A stretch of 64,000 nucleotides of DNA, from NCBI RefSeq assembly GCF_932274485.2, contig NC_065887.2, forward strand, positions 40,815,201 to 40,879,200, given 5' to 3'. Positions 11,601 through 20,967 of the stretch are shown here, piece by piece (positions within the stretch are counted from its first letter, which is position 1; the number at the start of each line of letters is the position of its first letter). Both the position numbers and the translations under genes were made by a program. The notes beneath the pieces are model-generated. The model was not told the origin of the DNA and did not search any database. It was given only the letters and a program-made list of their open reading frames with translations. This DNA is from Patella vulgata (lineage: Eukaryota > Mollusca > Gastropoda > Patellidae).

Positions 11601-11732
11601 ACAAAAATCCGCTAAAATCATCGTTTGCCCTATTTCCACGACAGAACTAAACAAAAAATGTAATTAATTGATTTTTCTATTCATTTCTAGGATTCATCAG
11701 AATTACAAGTGATGGTGCCTAGTCAGCCATGA
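2674..11732 (+). CDS. Class B GPCR, calcitonin/CGRP-receptor type, last five exons
   Basis: Exons 2674-2759, 4619-4754, 5663-5704, 8913-9074 and 11691-11732 (stop TGA) join in frame, each with AG/GT borders, to give the last 155 residues. Exon 1 here is TM5 (NLLFVVNILRILVSKLR). Exon 2 holds TM6 with the class B PLLG motif (ILIPLLGLQYLAIPFRP) and the start of TM7. Exon 3 completes TM7 (GVFVALIFCFFNGE, with the Q-G pair split across the intron). Exon 4 is helix 8 and the tail (VMTVMRRKWNQVW). Exon 5 is a 13-residue end (DSSELQVMVPSQP). LLG-Q-(x)-P-RP resembles calcitonin-type receptors (vertebrate CALCR/CALCRL, insect DH31 receptor) more than CRF or PDF receptors, but this ranking is from memory. 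By family it is a plasma-membrane peptide receptor, usually Gs/cAMP-coupled. The N-terminal ligand domain and TM1-4 must lie left of the window. No gene symbol is given because the subtype cannot be fixed. Confidence 0.87.
3100..3245 (+). mobile_element. Diverged SINE-2 relic
   Basis: The order CACTGACATGCACGTAAAAGA then CTGGCAATAGAAGA resembles the middle of SINE-2 (TACACGTAAAAGACCCC, GTTGGAATTCGA). Ends are not preserved. The open frames here are shadows. Confidence 0.35.
3247..3391. mobile_element. 145-bp MITE-like element with ~15-bp TIRs
   Basis: It starts TAGGTTCCCACTATC and ends with the inverted GACAGTGGGAACCTA. The interior is rich in CGTATC/CGTAAC steps and has no coding capacity. 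A single matching end (GATAGTGGGAACCT) recurs near 23431, so the family is dispersed. Confidence 0.6.
3392..4235. other. Receptor intron, no feature seen
   Basis: AT-rich sequence between the TM5 and TM6 exons. Nothing recognisable beyond simple T and A runs. Confidence 0.5.
4236..4545. mobile_element. Two decayed SINE-2 pieces, opposite orientation
   Basis: 4236-4310 reads as the 3' end of SINE-2 on the minus strand (GGAAATGAAATAGAATGGGG, GTTTAACC). 4440-4545 reads as the 3' part on the plus strand (TAGCGCCGCTGT, CCATTTCATTTCATTTCG). They may be the ends of two insertions. Confidence 0.4.
4880..5235 (+). mobile_element. SINE-1 split by a SINE-2 in reverse orientation
   Basis: 4880-4985 is a SINE-1 head and body (GCGAATGGTTAGCGCG, CATTGAGTCAACTGGC, GTACGTGACAAG) after a G run. 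5010-5170 is a minus-strand SINE-2 with its middle deleted but both its 3' end (AAATGAAATTAAGGTTTAACG) and tRNA-like head (GAGCCACCGTGGCTCCC) kept. A possible SINE-1 tail (GGTAAACCAGATTTCT) resumes near 5213. Confidence 0.55.
5858..6215 (-). pseudogene. LINE 3' fragment (CR1/L2-type RT C-terminus)
   Basis: The minus frame 5951-6178 contains FGDKIFNPAAPRLWNKLPVN followed by SRKSQTFTIFKSQL. This is the conserved tail of CR1/L2-like non-LTR polyproteins (F...A...LWN.LP..R...s...FK..L). Toward 5858 the 3' end runs into an AATAATAACAATAATG microsatellite-like tail. Only the last ~75 codons survive, a typical 5'-truncated insertion, lying in a receptor intron. Confidence 0.7.
6395..6580 (+). mobile_element. 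Diverged SINE-2 relic
   Basis: GAAGTTGAAATTCGAAATAAG, TAGCACCGCTGTCCGGGCAAA and ATAGCAAACAGCTTGGCGTATG follow the order of the SINE-2 3' half. The end is AGGACGTTAAGTCC. Confidence 0.5.
6581..7030. other. Receptor intron, no feature seen
   Basis: Between two SINE-2 relics. No coding segment or structured repeat recognised. Confidence 0.45.
7031..7420 (-). mobile_element. Two SINE-2 3' halves in tandem
   Basis: The minus-strand SINE-2 pattern occurs twice: 7037-7150 (TGAAATAAAATGTGCTGTAA, GAAAACGGGCAGTGTGCTAT) and 7235-7345 (GATAAAATGTGGTGTAAC, GAAAACGAGCTGTGTGCTAT). Each is followed by a GGCACGCCACT-like stretch. Either a local duplication or two insertions. Confidence 0.5.
7476..7748 (+). 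mobile_element. SINE-1 copy, near complete, with target duplication
   Basis: The head (CGAATGGTTATCACGTGC), B-box-like GTTTCGAATCCCC, body and (CT)n tail are all present. GAAAGTTACCGA lies immediately before (7464-7475) and after (7749-7760). The first few bases of the tRNA-like head are missing compared with the copy at 329. It lies in a receptor intron. Confidence 0.85.
7761..8475. other. Receptor intron, no feature seen
   Basis: I find no exon-like conserved segment between the SINE and the G/T-rich microsatellite. The open frame at 8099-8344 shows no family motif. Confidence 0.45.
8476..8700 (+). mobile_element. (GT)n/G run followed by a decayed SINE-2
   Basis: TGTGTGTGTGTGTG then a 12-G run at 8480-8508. 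It is followed by GTTAACGTACACGTAAAGGA and CCTGACGGTTGGAAATAGA, which follow the SINE-2 body. Confidence 0.4.
9530..9887. mobile_element. MITE-b copy 1, TTAA-flanked
   Basis: TTAA at 9526-9529 and 9888-9891 flank a 358-bp non-coding element whose left end reads AGTTACAATTTCATATTTTT. It matches the copy at 18024-18386 along its length. That copy keeps the matching right end (AAAATATGAAATTGTAACTT), while here the outer ~8 bases of the right TIR have changed. Confidence 0.75.
9914..10654 (+). mobile_element. MITE-d copy with a second MITE-d nested inside it
   Basis: The forward outer copy runs 9914-10208 (CTCGCTATAATAGTTAAAAA, TACTTTACTCTGAGCCGAG, GATTATGGTCATG) and resumes at 10574-10654 (TATTTTATATAACATTTAAG, AATAGGCAGATTTAGCTC). 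Between them, 10209-10573 is a complete reverse-oriented copy of the same family. TTAA lies on both sides of the inner copy (10205-10208 and 10574-10577). Confidence 0.7.
10209..10573 (-). mobile_element. Inner, reverse-oriented MITE-d
   Basis: It begins ACATGCATTATACAAGAGCT, the inverted right end of the family, and ends near CCCATAATATATC, the inverted left end. The interior holds the inverted GTAATCAACTCCCGATG and AAATTCTCGGTTCAGAGTGG blocks. It is TTAA-flanked and has no coding capacity. Confidence 0.7.
10822..11215 (+). mobile_element. MITE-d copy, complete
   Basis: Flanked by TTAA (10818-10821, 11216-11219). It starts AGATACATTAGTTAAGAG and ends CTGCATAATGTATG. It has the family's conserved interior: ATAATTCAAAAATAGATGAT, TTCATTCTGAGCCGAG, ACTTAGCCTCGCTTTCCC. 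It lies in the last receptor intron. Confidence 0.75.
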
Positions 11733-12060
11733 GCGAGTTCCAATTCTTGTCAGATTTAAATTCTTTTAACTGTTGATCTGCGCTTGTCGAAAAGCCAGAT
11801 AATTATAAACGCTTGACTTAAGACGCTCAGTTCTTACCGCTGCGTATCTTGTAAATGGAGATGGAAAAAGAATGGTGAATTTTGGATGGACTCATTAAAA
11901 CTTATAAAACTCTGCGAAAATTGAAAATGGGGGTGTCAAACGAACATGATACTCTGCATGGACTCTTAACTCATTTACCTTATTAAGCTCTGCAGAAACT
12001 AATTTGGTCTTTCCACAACGACTTTTAGAACATATTGGAATAAAAACCTTGCCTAATGAT
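11733..12060 (+). other. Probable 3' UTR of the receptor gene
   Basis: It follows the TGA at 11730-11732. A canonical AATAAA is at 12038-12043, and another AATAAA at about 12420 could serve a longer transcript. No cDNA evidence is available, so the end is inferred. Confidence 0.45.
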
Positions 12061-12116
12061 TTATCTATAGATATAAAAGTTAATGCGTCCAGGGTACAGT
12101 TATTGGCGTATTAAAG

Positions 12117-12148
12117 TGACGTCATGAAAGTGACGTTTAGTGACGTTT
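12117..12148 (+). promoter_or_regulatory. Cluster of three CRE-like sites
   Basis: TGACGTCA (12117-12124) is a perfect cAMP-response element. Two TGACGTTT half-site motifs follow at 12131 and 12141. The cluster lies just past the likely 3' end of a receptor whose family signals through cAMP. Function is unproven, and short motifs arise by chance. Confidence 0.3.
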
Positions 12149-12440
12149 TGTTTTTAAATAGCCTACAGATTTAGTCTGGCTTTTCAATTTTGGAACGAGT
12201 TCCAAGATGCCTTTGACTTGATTGTTAAAATCCATTTCAGCTGCACGACGCTCGGCATTGCTGCTATAAATGTGGATCTGTTTGCGAATGTGGTTAAAGG
12301 CGAAATGTCGAGAGAATTGACCAAACCTTATCTCGTACTAATCTGAAAAAAGGTCAGATGATGGGTTGATAATGCAGACATTGTTTTGACGGGAAGTCGT
12401 CTTCAGTGGCTATACAATTGAATAAAAAGTAGGCCATATG

Positions 12441-13500
12441 TAATGTAATTTTAATGCCTTGGTGGTTGACATGATGTGATGCATATATTCCTCTACTCCT
12501 ATGTTAGAATATACATGTAGTGCGTGCATCATTTTTTACATCCGCAAAGTTATAACCTGGTGTCGTTGCTAGTTGCTATAAGTAGGTCTATAAGGCCTTT
12601 ATGTTAAGCATACAGAATTGTGTTTTACAACTGGTGCTATCAGGTGTGTATTTCTGCGTTGTTCATGGACATCATGTCTGCTGCTGATGGACACGGATTG
12701 AACCCATAGACGGTATCGATTTCCAAAAGACGTTTTTTTCATTCCAAAAGAATAATTTATTTTGTGATTGTATAACTGTCCCATATTTGCGACGTGTTCC
12801 ATGTTACTGGATATTGTGTTATGAACCGAATTTTTTTTTATCGTTTTGGTCGAGAGAAGAATATATCGTGCACATGAGTATTACCTTTGTAAAATTAGTT
12901 TGTGTTTAGAGACCTGTTAAGAAACTGAAATGTGATCGTATTGTTCAGATCGGAATGTCTAATTGGTGTTTAGAGATTGAATATTTTAAAACTCCAGTGT
13001 ATTTCTATGAACATGCACAGTGTGTTTTGTGTTTTTACTTATTTTAATTCAACAATTTCTCCCTTGAGGGTGTTTGCGAAGTTACATTGTTCATTTCAGA
13101 ATTATTTATATAGTGCTTACTAAAAAGTGCTCAATTGAAGAGTAGTTCTGATATTGTGGTATTTTTTAGACTATATATAATAAGCTATTTATGAGTTAGG
13201 GTTTCTATAATTTATACTGTACTATTTGCCCCGCTAGCGCTGTATAATCGCTACTCGCATTCATTCTTTAAATAACATTTAGTAATTGGGAAATAATCAA
13301 ATTGAATAACTATTAATATGGCTTATTTCAAAATGATTTCAAAAGTCGTTATGAAGCGTTCCCCCTTCTTCATCTTGTGGACACGTCGATTGTGACCGGA
13401 ATCAGCTACTCGTCTCTCCTGCTTGATGAAGCTCGTTGGAAAGACTGGATGTTCTAGGCGTAGATCAATTAATACTACAATTAAGCCTAAATATATTTGT
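12441..13500. other. No feature seen
   Basis: AT-rich intergenic sequence. The minus-strand open frame 12599-12802 has no recognisable motif. Confidence 0.5.
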
Positions 13501-13502
13501 CA

Positions 13503-13633
13503 GGGCCAGCTCAATTTTTGTCAAGGTCGCTGAGATGTAAACAAGGTTAGGGTGCGTGATTGTTGGCGAGATTGTAGGTTAGCGCTAGCTCTGTTTACAT
13601 CTCGTGACCTATGACGAAAAATTGAGCTGGCCT
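13503..13633. mobile_element. 131-bp palindromic element
   Basis: The arms AGGGCCAGCTCAATTTTTG ... GAGATGTAAAC and GTTTACATCTC ... AAAAATTGAGCTGGCC are inverted around a ~45-bp centre. Looks like a short foldback MITE. No target duplication is clear. Confidence 0.6.
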
Positions 13634-13644
13634 TATCATTTAGC

Positions 13645-13735
13645 ACTAACCATTAGCCATTAAAGGGTACAGTTGTCATCAAACGTTGTGATTAGCCATT
13701 AATGGGTACGATTGTCGTCAAATGTTGTGATTCGC
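13645..13735. repeat. Two tandem ~44-bp units
   Basis: ATTAGCCATTAAAGGGTAC and then GTCATCAAACGTTGTG recur as ATTAGCCATTAATGGGTAC and GTCGTCAAATGTTGTG. Confidence 0.7.
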
Positions 13736-14329
13736 TTGAACATGTTCAAAGCTATACGATAGGCTAGTCCACGATACCCTTATATTCGGTTCGTGGCAAA
13801 ATCGTATCGCAGATATATGCTCCAGCATTACGGCTTTTATCCCATCGCAGGCTATGGGTACTCGTAGCGAAAATCTTAATCCGCCGACAGCAAATGTCAT
13901 AGAACTATTTTAACCAACTTTTCAATTTGACAAAAGACATACAACTAATATATGGCAGTACACATAATATATCTGTTATCTCTTCAACGGTCTCTGGCTA
14001 TGTATGATATGTTAGTCTCGAAAAGTCTAGTTCGAGCCTTAGTTCGGAACTAACATATGGTGGACCTGCTTTTTTCTTATAGACAATAAAAAAAAGAAAA
14101 ATCTGCGGATGAAGTCCTCAGCTCAGAAATATAAAGAAATGGGGTCGAAAATTACGGGAACTTCTTGAATAATTGAAAAGTGATACCAAATGTTCCATTC
14201 TTGTGTTCATATGTTATATTGTTTTGATTGGCTTTCAATAAATATCTAATTGTTTTGTCTTCTATATAAATATTTTAAAACAACTCGATGCTGTTGTTTA
14301 GACATTCGGTTCTCGTCGATGTACATCGT

Positions 14330-14447
14330 TTGTAGTCATATCAAATTGTAGTCATTTCCAATTGTAGTCATTTCCAATTGTAGTAAGTTTAATTTCAAAT
14401 ATAGTCATATCAAAATGTAGTCATTTTAAATTGTAGTTCAATAACAG
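14330..14447. repeat. Short tandem array, ~17-bp unit
   Basis: About six imperfect units of AATTGTAGTCATTTCCA, drifting to AAATGTAGTCATTTTAA. It ends directly at the TTAA that flanks the next MITE-d. Confidence 0.7.
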
Positions 14448-14451
14448 TTAA

Positions 14452-14833
14452 AGATACATTATGTAAGATTTATATAAAGAACTGACCAGTCTTGCTATAA
14501 TAGCTCAAAAATAGATAATGTAAAATTAAAATGTTTAAAATTTCATTCAAATTACTTCATTCTGAGCCAAGTTATCACTGTGTGTAGTTTTGACATGATA
14601 TGTGCATTGTGTTAACCAGGGCACTGGTTAATTCTAGACTTAGCCTCGCTTCCCATTTTTAAATTAAATTTGTAAATGGCGAACCGTTCTAATCTAGTTA
14701 AAATCTCGAGTATCGGATGCCATCAAGGGTTGATTATGGCCTTGCTTTGTTAATAAATGTCTAATTAATAATTTAGGTAACATTTTAGGCCCAACGAAAG
14801 ACCTGATATAGGCAGATTTTGCATAATGTATAT
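14452..14833 (+). mobile_element. MITE-d copy, complete
   Basis: TTAA at 14448-14451 and 14834-14837. It starts AGATACATTATGTAAGA and ends TTGCATAATGTATA. The interior matches the copy at 10822 closely (GCTCAAAAATAGATAATG, AAATCTCGAGTATCGGATGC). Confidence 0.8.
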
Positions 14834-14837
14834 TTAA

Positions 14838-16077
14838 GGTGGTTCATCTTTCAGGTTAAGGTAGGGAAGTCAACGAAATATTAATTATGGTCCCCGTTTC
14901 TGGAAACATTTGTGTAAAGTTAAGTGGATGTTCAATAGAATATACGTGTGTTTGGTAGAAAGGGATCATGAAACGTATGCGAGTCGTTGGAATTGCCAGT
15001 GGCTGTCGGTGATTACTACTGCTACTGCTTCTGGTTGACCGTGTGGGTAACCATTATGGTAGCATGAATGTTTCACAGTGATCTAGTGTTGAATATATGA
15101 ATCCCGATTGCACCTTCCTTTCAAACCAACCCTGATATTAAGCATTCTGTAAACTTAGATTTTTCTTCCGGTCATTTCATTGAATTGGTTAATACTGCCG
15201 TAGTATGGTGTCTTTGAAAGGCATTTAGTGATACTGCCGTAGTATAATACAAACCTATGAACCCTACGCCATTGTTTCATTATTGAATATTATAATGTCT
15301 TCATCATACAATAATAGTATGAGATAGTTGTAATACCTTGGCTGGATGAGCTACCTCTAACGTAAGCGCGAGCAGTACGTTTGAAAAAAAGAAAATATCA
15401 GATAAATCCAAATAAGGACACAGTAACAGGGGGCAGAATCAATGATATTGTTAATCGGCTAAATCAGTCAAGGTATTGAACTGTGTCGGATGCTGATTGA
15501 TAGACAATTAAATAGGCTGATTCAGTCAAGGTATTTAAAGAGTGGACTATAACAGCGATGGTGTGGTGACGACGGTATGTTATATTCTCTCCCGTATAAT
15601 TGTGTTGTAAACTGTTATTGTTATCGATCTATTATTTGATATTTTCAAATGAATTTGTTATTGAATGTGGTAATTTGTTATGAATAAAACATATTGGATT
15701 CTTCTTATGTTGAGTGTTACTGTGCAGAGGGGTAGGCCGTTAATTCCCAATTTATTTCATTTTATTTTGATATGACATTAGCTTACACAAACAATTTTAT
15801 AGCCATCGATTCAAGATGGTATCCCGTCAAGTGACTGACGCCATGCTAGAACTTAGAGAAATAAATTTCACCGATTAATATCACTTTTTGACACTATTCA
15901 TTTGCGATCAATTTTTTACTTATTTAATAGACTCACACCCTTCCAAACTGATTGACAACCATCAATATAAGTTGACACATGGTTAATTAGCTGTCACCAT
16001 TTGCTTTACAGAAACTCTTAGATCAGTCTTCATTATGGTAGATAATTTGCTGTTTTATAATTTTACACCGTCTGCTG
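14838..16077. repeat. Gene-free stretch with two small direct repeats
   Basis: ATACTGCCGTAGTAT occurs at 15192-15206 and 15231-15245; each is itself an interrupted palindrome (ATACT/AGTAT). A second pair is ATCAGTCAAGGTATT near 15463 and TTCAGTCAAGGTATT near 15520. No gene seen. Confidence 0.5.
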
Positions 16078-16410
16078 GAATGAAATAAAATGAGATTTTA
16101 CGCCCTACAGTTTTGCACTGACTGGACAAATGAAGACGACCATACGCCATACACTGTGATATGAGGAAAGTTTTGCACAGTCAGTGGCGCTAGCGCTACA
16201 ACCCACCAATACTGAATTCCAACAGTCAAGGGATCATTTATGTGCACGGGGTGCACGTTAACATGTATAGGGGATCTCGTTCTATCGTCACTTCCGCTCC
16301 ACTAGACGCTCCCTTGACGACAAGACCCCCGTACCGTACCACTGACAAGGGACAATCACGCTGCAAAATCCCAGAGAGCGAACGTTCTCGGCCAACACCC
16401 CAGACCTCCT
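16078..16410 (-). mobile_element. Diverged SINE-2, most of its length
   Basis: Minus-strand order preserved: TGAAATAAAATGAGATTTTA, GAAGACGACCATACGCCATA, GAATTCCAACAGTCAAGGGA, CACTGACAAGGGACAATCAC, GTTCTCGGCCAAC. Many substitutions, so an old copy. Confidence 0.65.
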
Positions 16411-16749
16411 ATCTTGAATAGAAAGCTTGATCTCACTTTAACTCCATACATCTTATCAAGCCCTTCAAGTAACACCCTGCATATTTCGACACTAATTTCG
16501 ATAGGCTATTATTGACCCAGCTGGGGCCTATCGGATTCCTTGATCATCGCGATTACCATGTCTCGCATTTTCCAGCTAAAGTTTCGACCAGTGATAATCG
16601 AGTTGCAAAGTTCAAGGTTCGCTCAATGCCAGGGTTTCCGTGGAGGTCGTCATGTTTGTTTTAAGTGTGATGGTGTCACACCCTCTGATTGGACGTTATT
16701 GTTCACGTGTAATCGGTAAAGAGAGATTAAGGTAGCTATAAGTTTGGGA

Positions 16750-16868
16750 ATTGCAGACTAGTCTACCGACGTCTACATGTTGTAAAACTCGCGGTCGTTG
16801 CTTCAGGAACATGCGGATCTCCTGGTTACAGAGCCAGTGTCTTGCTCACTGAGCTACCGTGCCTCCAA
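16750..16868 (-). mobile_element. tRNA-like SINE head relic
   Basis: GTCTTGCTCACTGAGCTACCG then TGCCTCC is the inverted head of a SINE-2-like element; no body is recognisable beside it. It could be mistaken for a degenerate tRNA gene on the minus strand. Confidence 0.4.
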
Positions 16869-17261
16869 ATTTCCCACCGAGTTCAGCATCACCTACTTCG
16901 ATCATCTGGTCACCCACATAGTAAACCTCAGTAGGTTTCTCGTCCTAATATTACAACTAAAATAGCATCGCGTTCTCGCAAGGGCGATTATGGGGAAAAG
17001 TGCGGAAGGGGTTAAGGGGATCTGATCATCAGAAAAAGTATCTAAATTATTTTTTCTATCGGCGAAATAAAAAAAAGAAAGCACAAGAATAAGATTTAAA
17101 AAACAAAATGAAGAAAACAAACAAAACCTAAAGCAGGTGACTAAAAATGATATTAATAATTTAAAATTGTCCGTTTCTTGTGTTGGAGCCCAAATTTATC
17201 GGCAAGTCTGTCGTTCACTCGTTAGTCTTAATCTCCCAGAACCTTCAACGTATGGAGATCA

Positions 17262-17416
17262 GGGCTCCGTTTCTCGAAATTTTAACTAAAGATAAAATCC
17301 AATTTTAGTAGATACTTCAATTTTGATTGGCTGAGCACTAAAATCAATCTAATATTATCCAAACAAATTACTGAAATTTGGATTTTATCTTAGTTAAAAT
17401 TTCGTGAAACAGGCCC
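17262..17416. mobile_element. 155-bp foldback MITE
   Basis: GGGCTCCGTTTCTCGAAATT continuing TTAACTAAAGATAAAATCC is mirrored by GGATTTTATCTTAGTTAAAA continuing TTTCGTGAAACAGGCCC. The arms are ~48 bp around a ~60-bp centre. No coding capacity. Confidence 0.75.
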
Positions 17417-18019
17417 CAGGATTACATGGGCAATGGAACTTTTTAGCTACAGTCAAGTAAGAGTTGCACACCTTCCCGAAATAAATCCCATGATGCATGC
17501 ATTATTATAAACAAACATGAATCGTGACGACGAATTAGGATTATTGAAAAAATCTAGACGTGGTCCTTGAAGTGAGATATTTTAAAATAAAATATTAAGA
17601 GAGTTGGGCAATGAACAGGCAATGCAATAGATTTTCTGGCATGGAAATGCTTAATTAATTGCATGCGCGCGGACAACTTGTTTTAGGGCTAGTTACCTCC
17701 CTTAGATTGTTGTTCATGATAATGTAAAAGACCCGAAGATCTAACAAATGACCTATTTTTTTTTTAAATGTTGACAACCTATCCGGACTAATATTCGGCT
17801 TATAGCCGAGCAGATGGGACGAAAAACCGATATCCTGTACATTACTGGCCTTAACGTTCCCCCGATAGTTGGATATTAAAATAAGTACATGCGCAAGCTC
17901 GTTTTCATCAGTTCAATTCGCGTTTCTTATGACGATCTAAGCGTATAGCCTCTTCATCAGCTCAATGTCCGTTTCTTGTGAAGATCTAGACGTAAAGCGT
18001 ATTGCATTTTTGATTTTTG
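17417..18019. other. No feature seen
   Basis: Intergenic. A near-repeat pair (CATCAGTTCAATTCGCGTTTC and CATCAGCTCAATGTCCGTTTC at about 17907 and 17956) is the only structure noticed. Confidence 0.4.
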
Positions 18020-18023
18020 TTAA

Positions 18024-18386
18024 AGTTACAATTTCATATTTTTAAGTTATATCTTTGAAATGTATTAAAATAAAGCCCTAAAATGGATGGTATCTATAAA
18101 CAGTCCTACCTTGTTAAAGAATAGTCCTATTAATCCTATAATTCACTATTGCCAGTTGAGAACTTGGCAAAAATATCATTTTGATAAAATAACGTTTGAA
18201 GATAGCTGTTCCATGGTGGGGAATAGGAAAACAAGGGTGGTAATTGTGTTATTATTTCCGGTGTGAAGATTTTTAAGTGAGAGGAAGGTAACCTATGATC
18301 GTATAATAGTGAGTTGACAACCTATTGAGCAAAAGACATAGAAATAATTATGTTTTGACTTTCTTAGAAAATATGAAATTGTAACT
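18024..18386. mobile_element. MITE-b copy 2, complete with TIRs
   Basis: TTAA at 18020-18023 and 18387-18390 flank a 363-bp element. The termini are inverted: AGTTACAATTTCATATTTTT and AAAATATGAAATTGTAACTT. It is collinear with 9530-9887 (TTGCCAGTTGAGAA, TATTATTTCCGGTG, GAGTTGACAACCTATTGAGC). Confidence 0.85.
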
Positions 18387-18815
18387 TTAACCCTCATCGT
18401 CCACCTAAAACTGTCTTCTGTTCAACCCAGATAAACCAGCAGTGTTTACTGTAAGGCCGTGAAGCTGGGCAGGTGTTCTAGAGATAGGGACAGCCAAGTA
18501 TTAGTTTGTTTTCTTTACAAATATCAGCCATTCAACACATTGAATATTATCTCTTAATAACAGACTATTATCTGTTAAAATCTAGATTGGAACCGTTTGC
18601 CGATCATATTATTTTGTTTGAATAGATATGATGTATGCACTAGACCATTGAAACTTTTGTTGATTTATTGGATAATGGTTGTCATATGATTTAATTCAGG
18701 TGGGGTTTATACAATCGATAATGGTACAGATTATATGTCATTTACTCATTGTATGCAATCATTATCCAATGGAACAGCTCTTTACCGGAAACCAATTACT
18801 AGTAATAAACTCAAA
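18387..18815. other. No feature seen
   Basis: Intergenic sequence between a MITE and a SINE. No motif recognised. Confidence 0.4.
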
Positions 18816-18823
18816 CACATACT

Positions 18824-18826
<3 letters not shown>

Positions 18827-18872
<46 letters not shown>

Positions 18873-19082
18873 GTGGTTTTTAACGTCCACTCGACACAAA
18901 CTAGGTCATTTTGTTCAATAATTCGCTTGACGGTAGGGGTCTTTACCAGTGGAAGGAAACCGGAGGACCTGGAGAAAACCCACGAGGTTGGACAGGCGAC
19001 CCTACAACCGGGAAATTGAAACCACGCCAGTTGACTCAATCACACACCTTATGATACAACGCGCACGCGCTAACCATTCGGC
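18827..19082 (-). mobile_element. SINE-1 copy, minus strand, with long (GA)n tail
   Basis: The tail appears as (GA)n at 18828-18866, followed by the inverted body (TTTAACGTCCACTCGACACA, ACCGGAGGACCTGGAGAAAA) and head (GCGCTAACCATTCGGC). The CACATACTTAC duplications are at 18816-18826 and 19083-19093. The overlapping open frames on both strands are SINE shadows. Confidence 0.85.
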
Positions 19083-19489
19083 CACATACTTACAGAAAAC
19101 AGTCTCTAAAGTATTCAGCTATGTAACTCCTAACATATGTAGGCGATGTTCCCAACATTATCAAACTAGCAATACAGTTTACAGAATGGAGCAAGAAACT
19201 AGACCACATACTTATGGAAAACACCAATTCATGTTGTCCCAATGTTATTACACTAATACTAACTAACACGATGATTTACTAATATTGAAAGATTACAATT
19301 ACTAATAGTTTGATCAGACTGAAAATCGATAACCATTGTTCCTGAATCGGCGCTATCCAATTTCTGAAACTGCTAATTCAGGCGCTGTCCAATTGTCCAA
19401 GCTATAGTGTACTGAAAATGATTATTCAACAGTTAATTTGGATTCGACCGGATTGAAACAAGGCCCGTCAAACGTAATGTAGTGGAAAC

Positions 19490-19700
19490 TGTCTTTCCGC
19501 CTATACCTCATCGAACTCCATCTGACAATGATTGTTTTACCTTCATGCCAATATGCATACGGGTGCACATCTGCTTTTCGTCCCATACGAAAGGCTATGC
19601 ACTATAATACAGATTCGAAAAACATGTTAGAGTGGATCTGGCGTATGCCGGAGTTGAAACGGGACGGATTATAGAGAGTACCCAGAGTAAACTGTCCCGT
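19490..19700 (-). mobile_element. Possible very old SINE-2
   Basis: CGAACTCCATCTGACAATG, ATACGGGTGCACATC and TTTTCGTCCCATACGAAAG follow the minus-strand SINE-2 order with heavy divergence. Confidence 0.3.
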
Positions 19701-19760
19701 CCACAAAATAAGAGTTATGGGTCTATGTTATCTTTTCAGCCAATATTAACAAAATCTTAA

Positions 19761-20080
19761 ATGGGAAGACCAACGATTTTCAACAAGGTTTCCATAAACC
19801 TGAAATATATATTGATAAATAATCCCCTCTGTAGCACAAGCAAAAAAGTTTTTGGCCAAAGGACGACGCGTGAACACAATACAGCAGTAAACTTGTGCCA
19901 AATCTGTATGCTTACTATAGAGCCCAGTCAGCGTGTTGAACCAACTATGTCACTTCCTGTTTTAATAAAAATTAATTTCTCGCTTACAAAAACTTTTTTG
20001 CTTGTGCTACAGAGGGGATTATTTATCAATATATATTTAAGATTTATGGAAACCTTGTTGAAAATCGTTGGTCTTCCCCT
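19761..20080. mobile_element. MITE-a, 320 bp with ~95-bp TIRs
   Basis: TTAA at 19757-19760 and 20081-20084. The left arm (ATGGGAAGACCAACGATTTT ... CAAGCAAAAAAGTTTTTG) is the near-perfect inverse of the right arm (CAAAAACTTTTTTGCTTGTG ... AAAATCGTTGGTCTTCCCCT). Only about 125 bp lie between the arms, and there is no transposase. The plus-strand frame 19761-20084 is a product of the long TIRs. Confidence 0.9.
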
Positions 20081-20084
20081 TTAA

Positions 20085-20960
20085 TTGTTCTAGTTTAATA
20101 AGCGATATAAGTTTCCTGAAAATTAATCCGAAATGGCTACATTAGGTCCATTATAAACAAAGGGAGACAACAACATTTATAATGCGGGCTTGTAATTTTG
20201 TCCGTATGATATGGAGTCAGACTACATAATTAATTTCCCCATTGACTTCAATGATAATTCTGGCCTCTTTGCCCACTTTCAACTTTTCCCCAAATTTTGG
20301 TTGGACTTAATGTATTTCACTGCAGACAGAGGAACAAATGGTCATGTTTTTAAACTAAAATTTGTATGAGGTTGACCACCAAAATTTTGAGATACCTAAA
20401 ATTGAAGAAGCATACTACAAACGAGTAACTAGTTGCCGTACATTATCACCGTAGCCAACCTGATAATCCCATTATCCTTCCGCCTCAAAATCATGAATAT
20501 TTACCAAAACCTGGCAGAAAATGTTAATTCTAACCCTCTTCGTCCATTCTAGACCAAAAAATCAACCAAAATGGGCATGCAAAAGGGCAGAAAAGAGACA
20601 GAGAGAGGATTGCTATAAATAGACGAACTGAAATTTAATGGTGGTCTGCCTCGATATAGATTAACATAAAACAAGAAATTAATTATAAACCGGTTGTGTA
20701 CATGCGCGTCATTTTAGCGGTATAGGAATCACTTGCAGGCTTCATTATTGAAATGGTCGAATTACGAATAGGTATGCCGTATTACTGTATTCTGTTGGTT
20801 GTAGAATATTTCAACACTAATTGTACTTTAAATAAACGAGTGTTCAAAGCCGTCTAAAGGTCACAATAACGGGTCGGTCACCAGACTAAGTTACAGAAAA
20901 ATATAGAACATATATACAAGCTTAGAAGCTCAAAATGCTTGGGCTAACCTTTTGCCAAGT
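20085..20960. other. No feature seen
   Basis: Intergenic, AT-rich. No coding, RNA or repeat feature that I can support. Confidence 0.4.
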
Positions 20961-20967
20961 CTTCACT

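Noticed and set aside
19761-20084. 107-codon open frame
   Set aside because: It covers a MITE from TIR to TIR; the residues are read from the non-coding arms.
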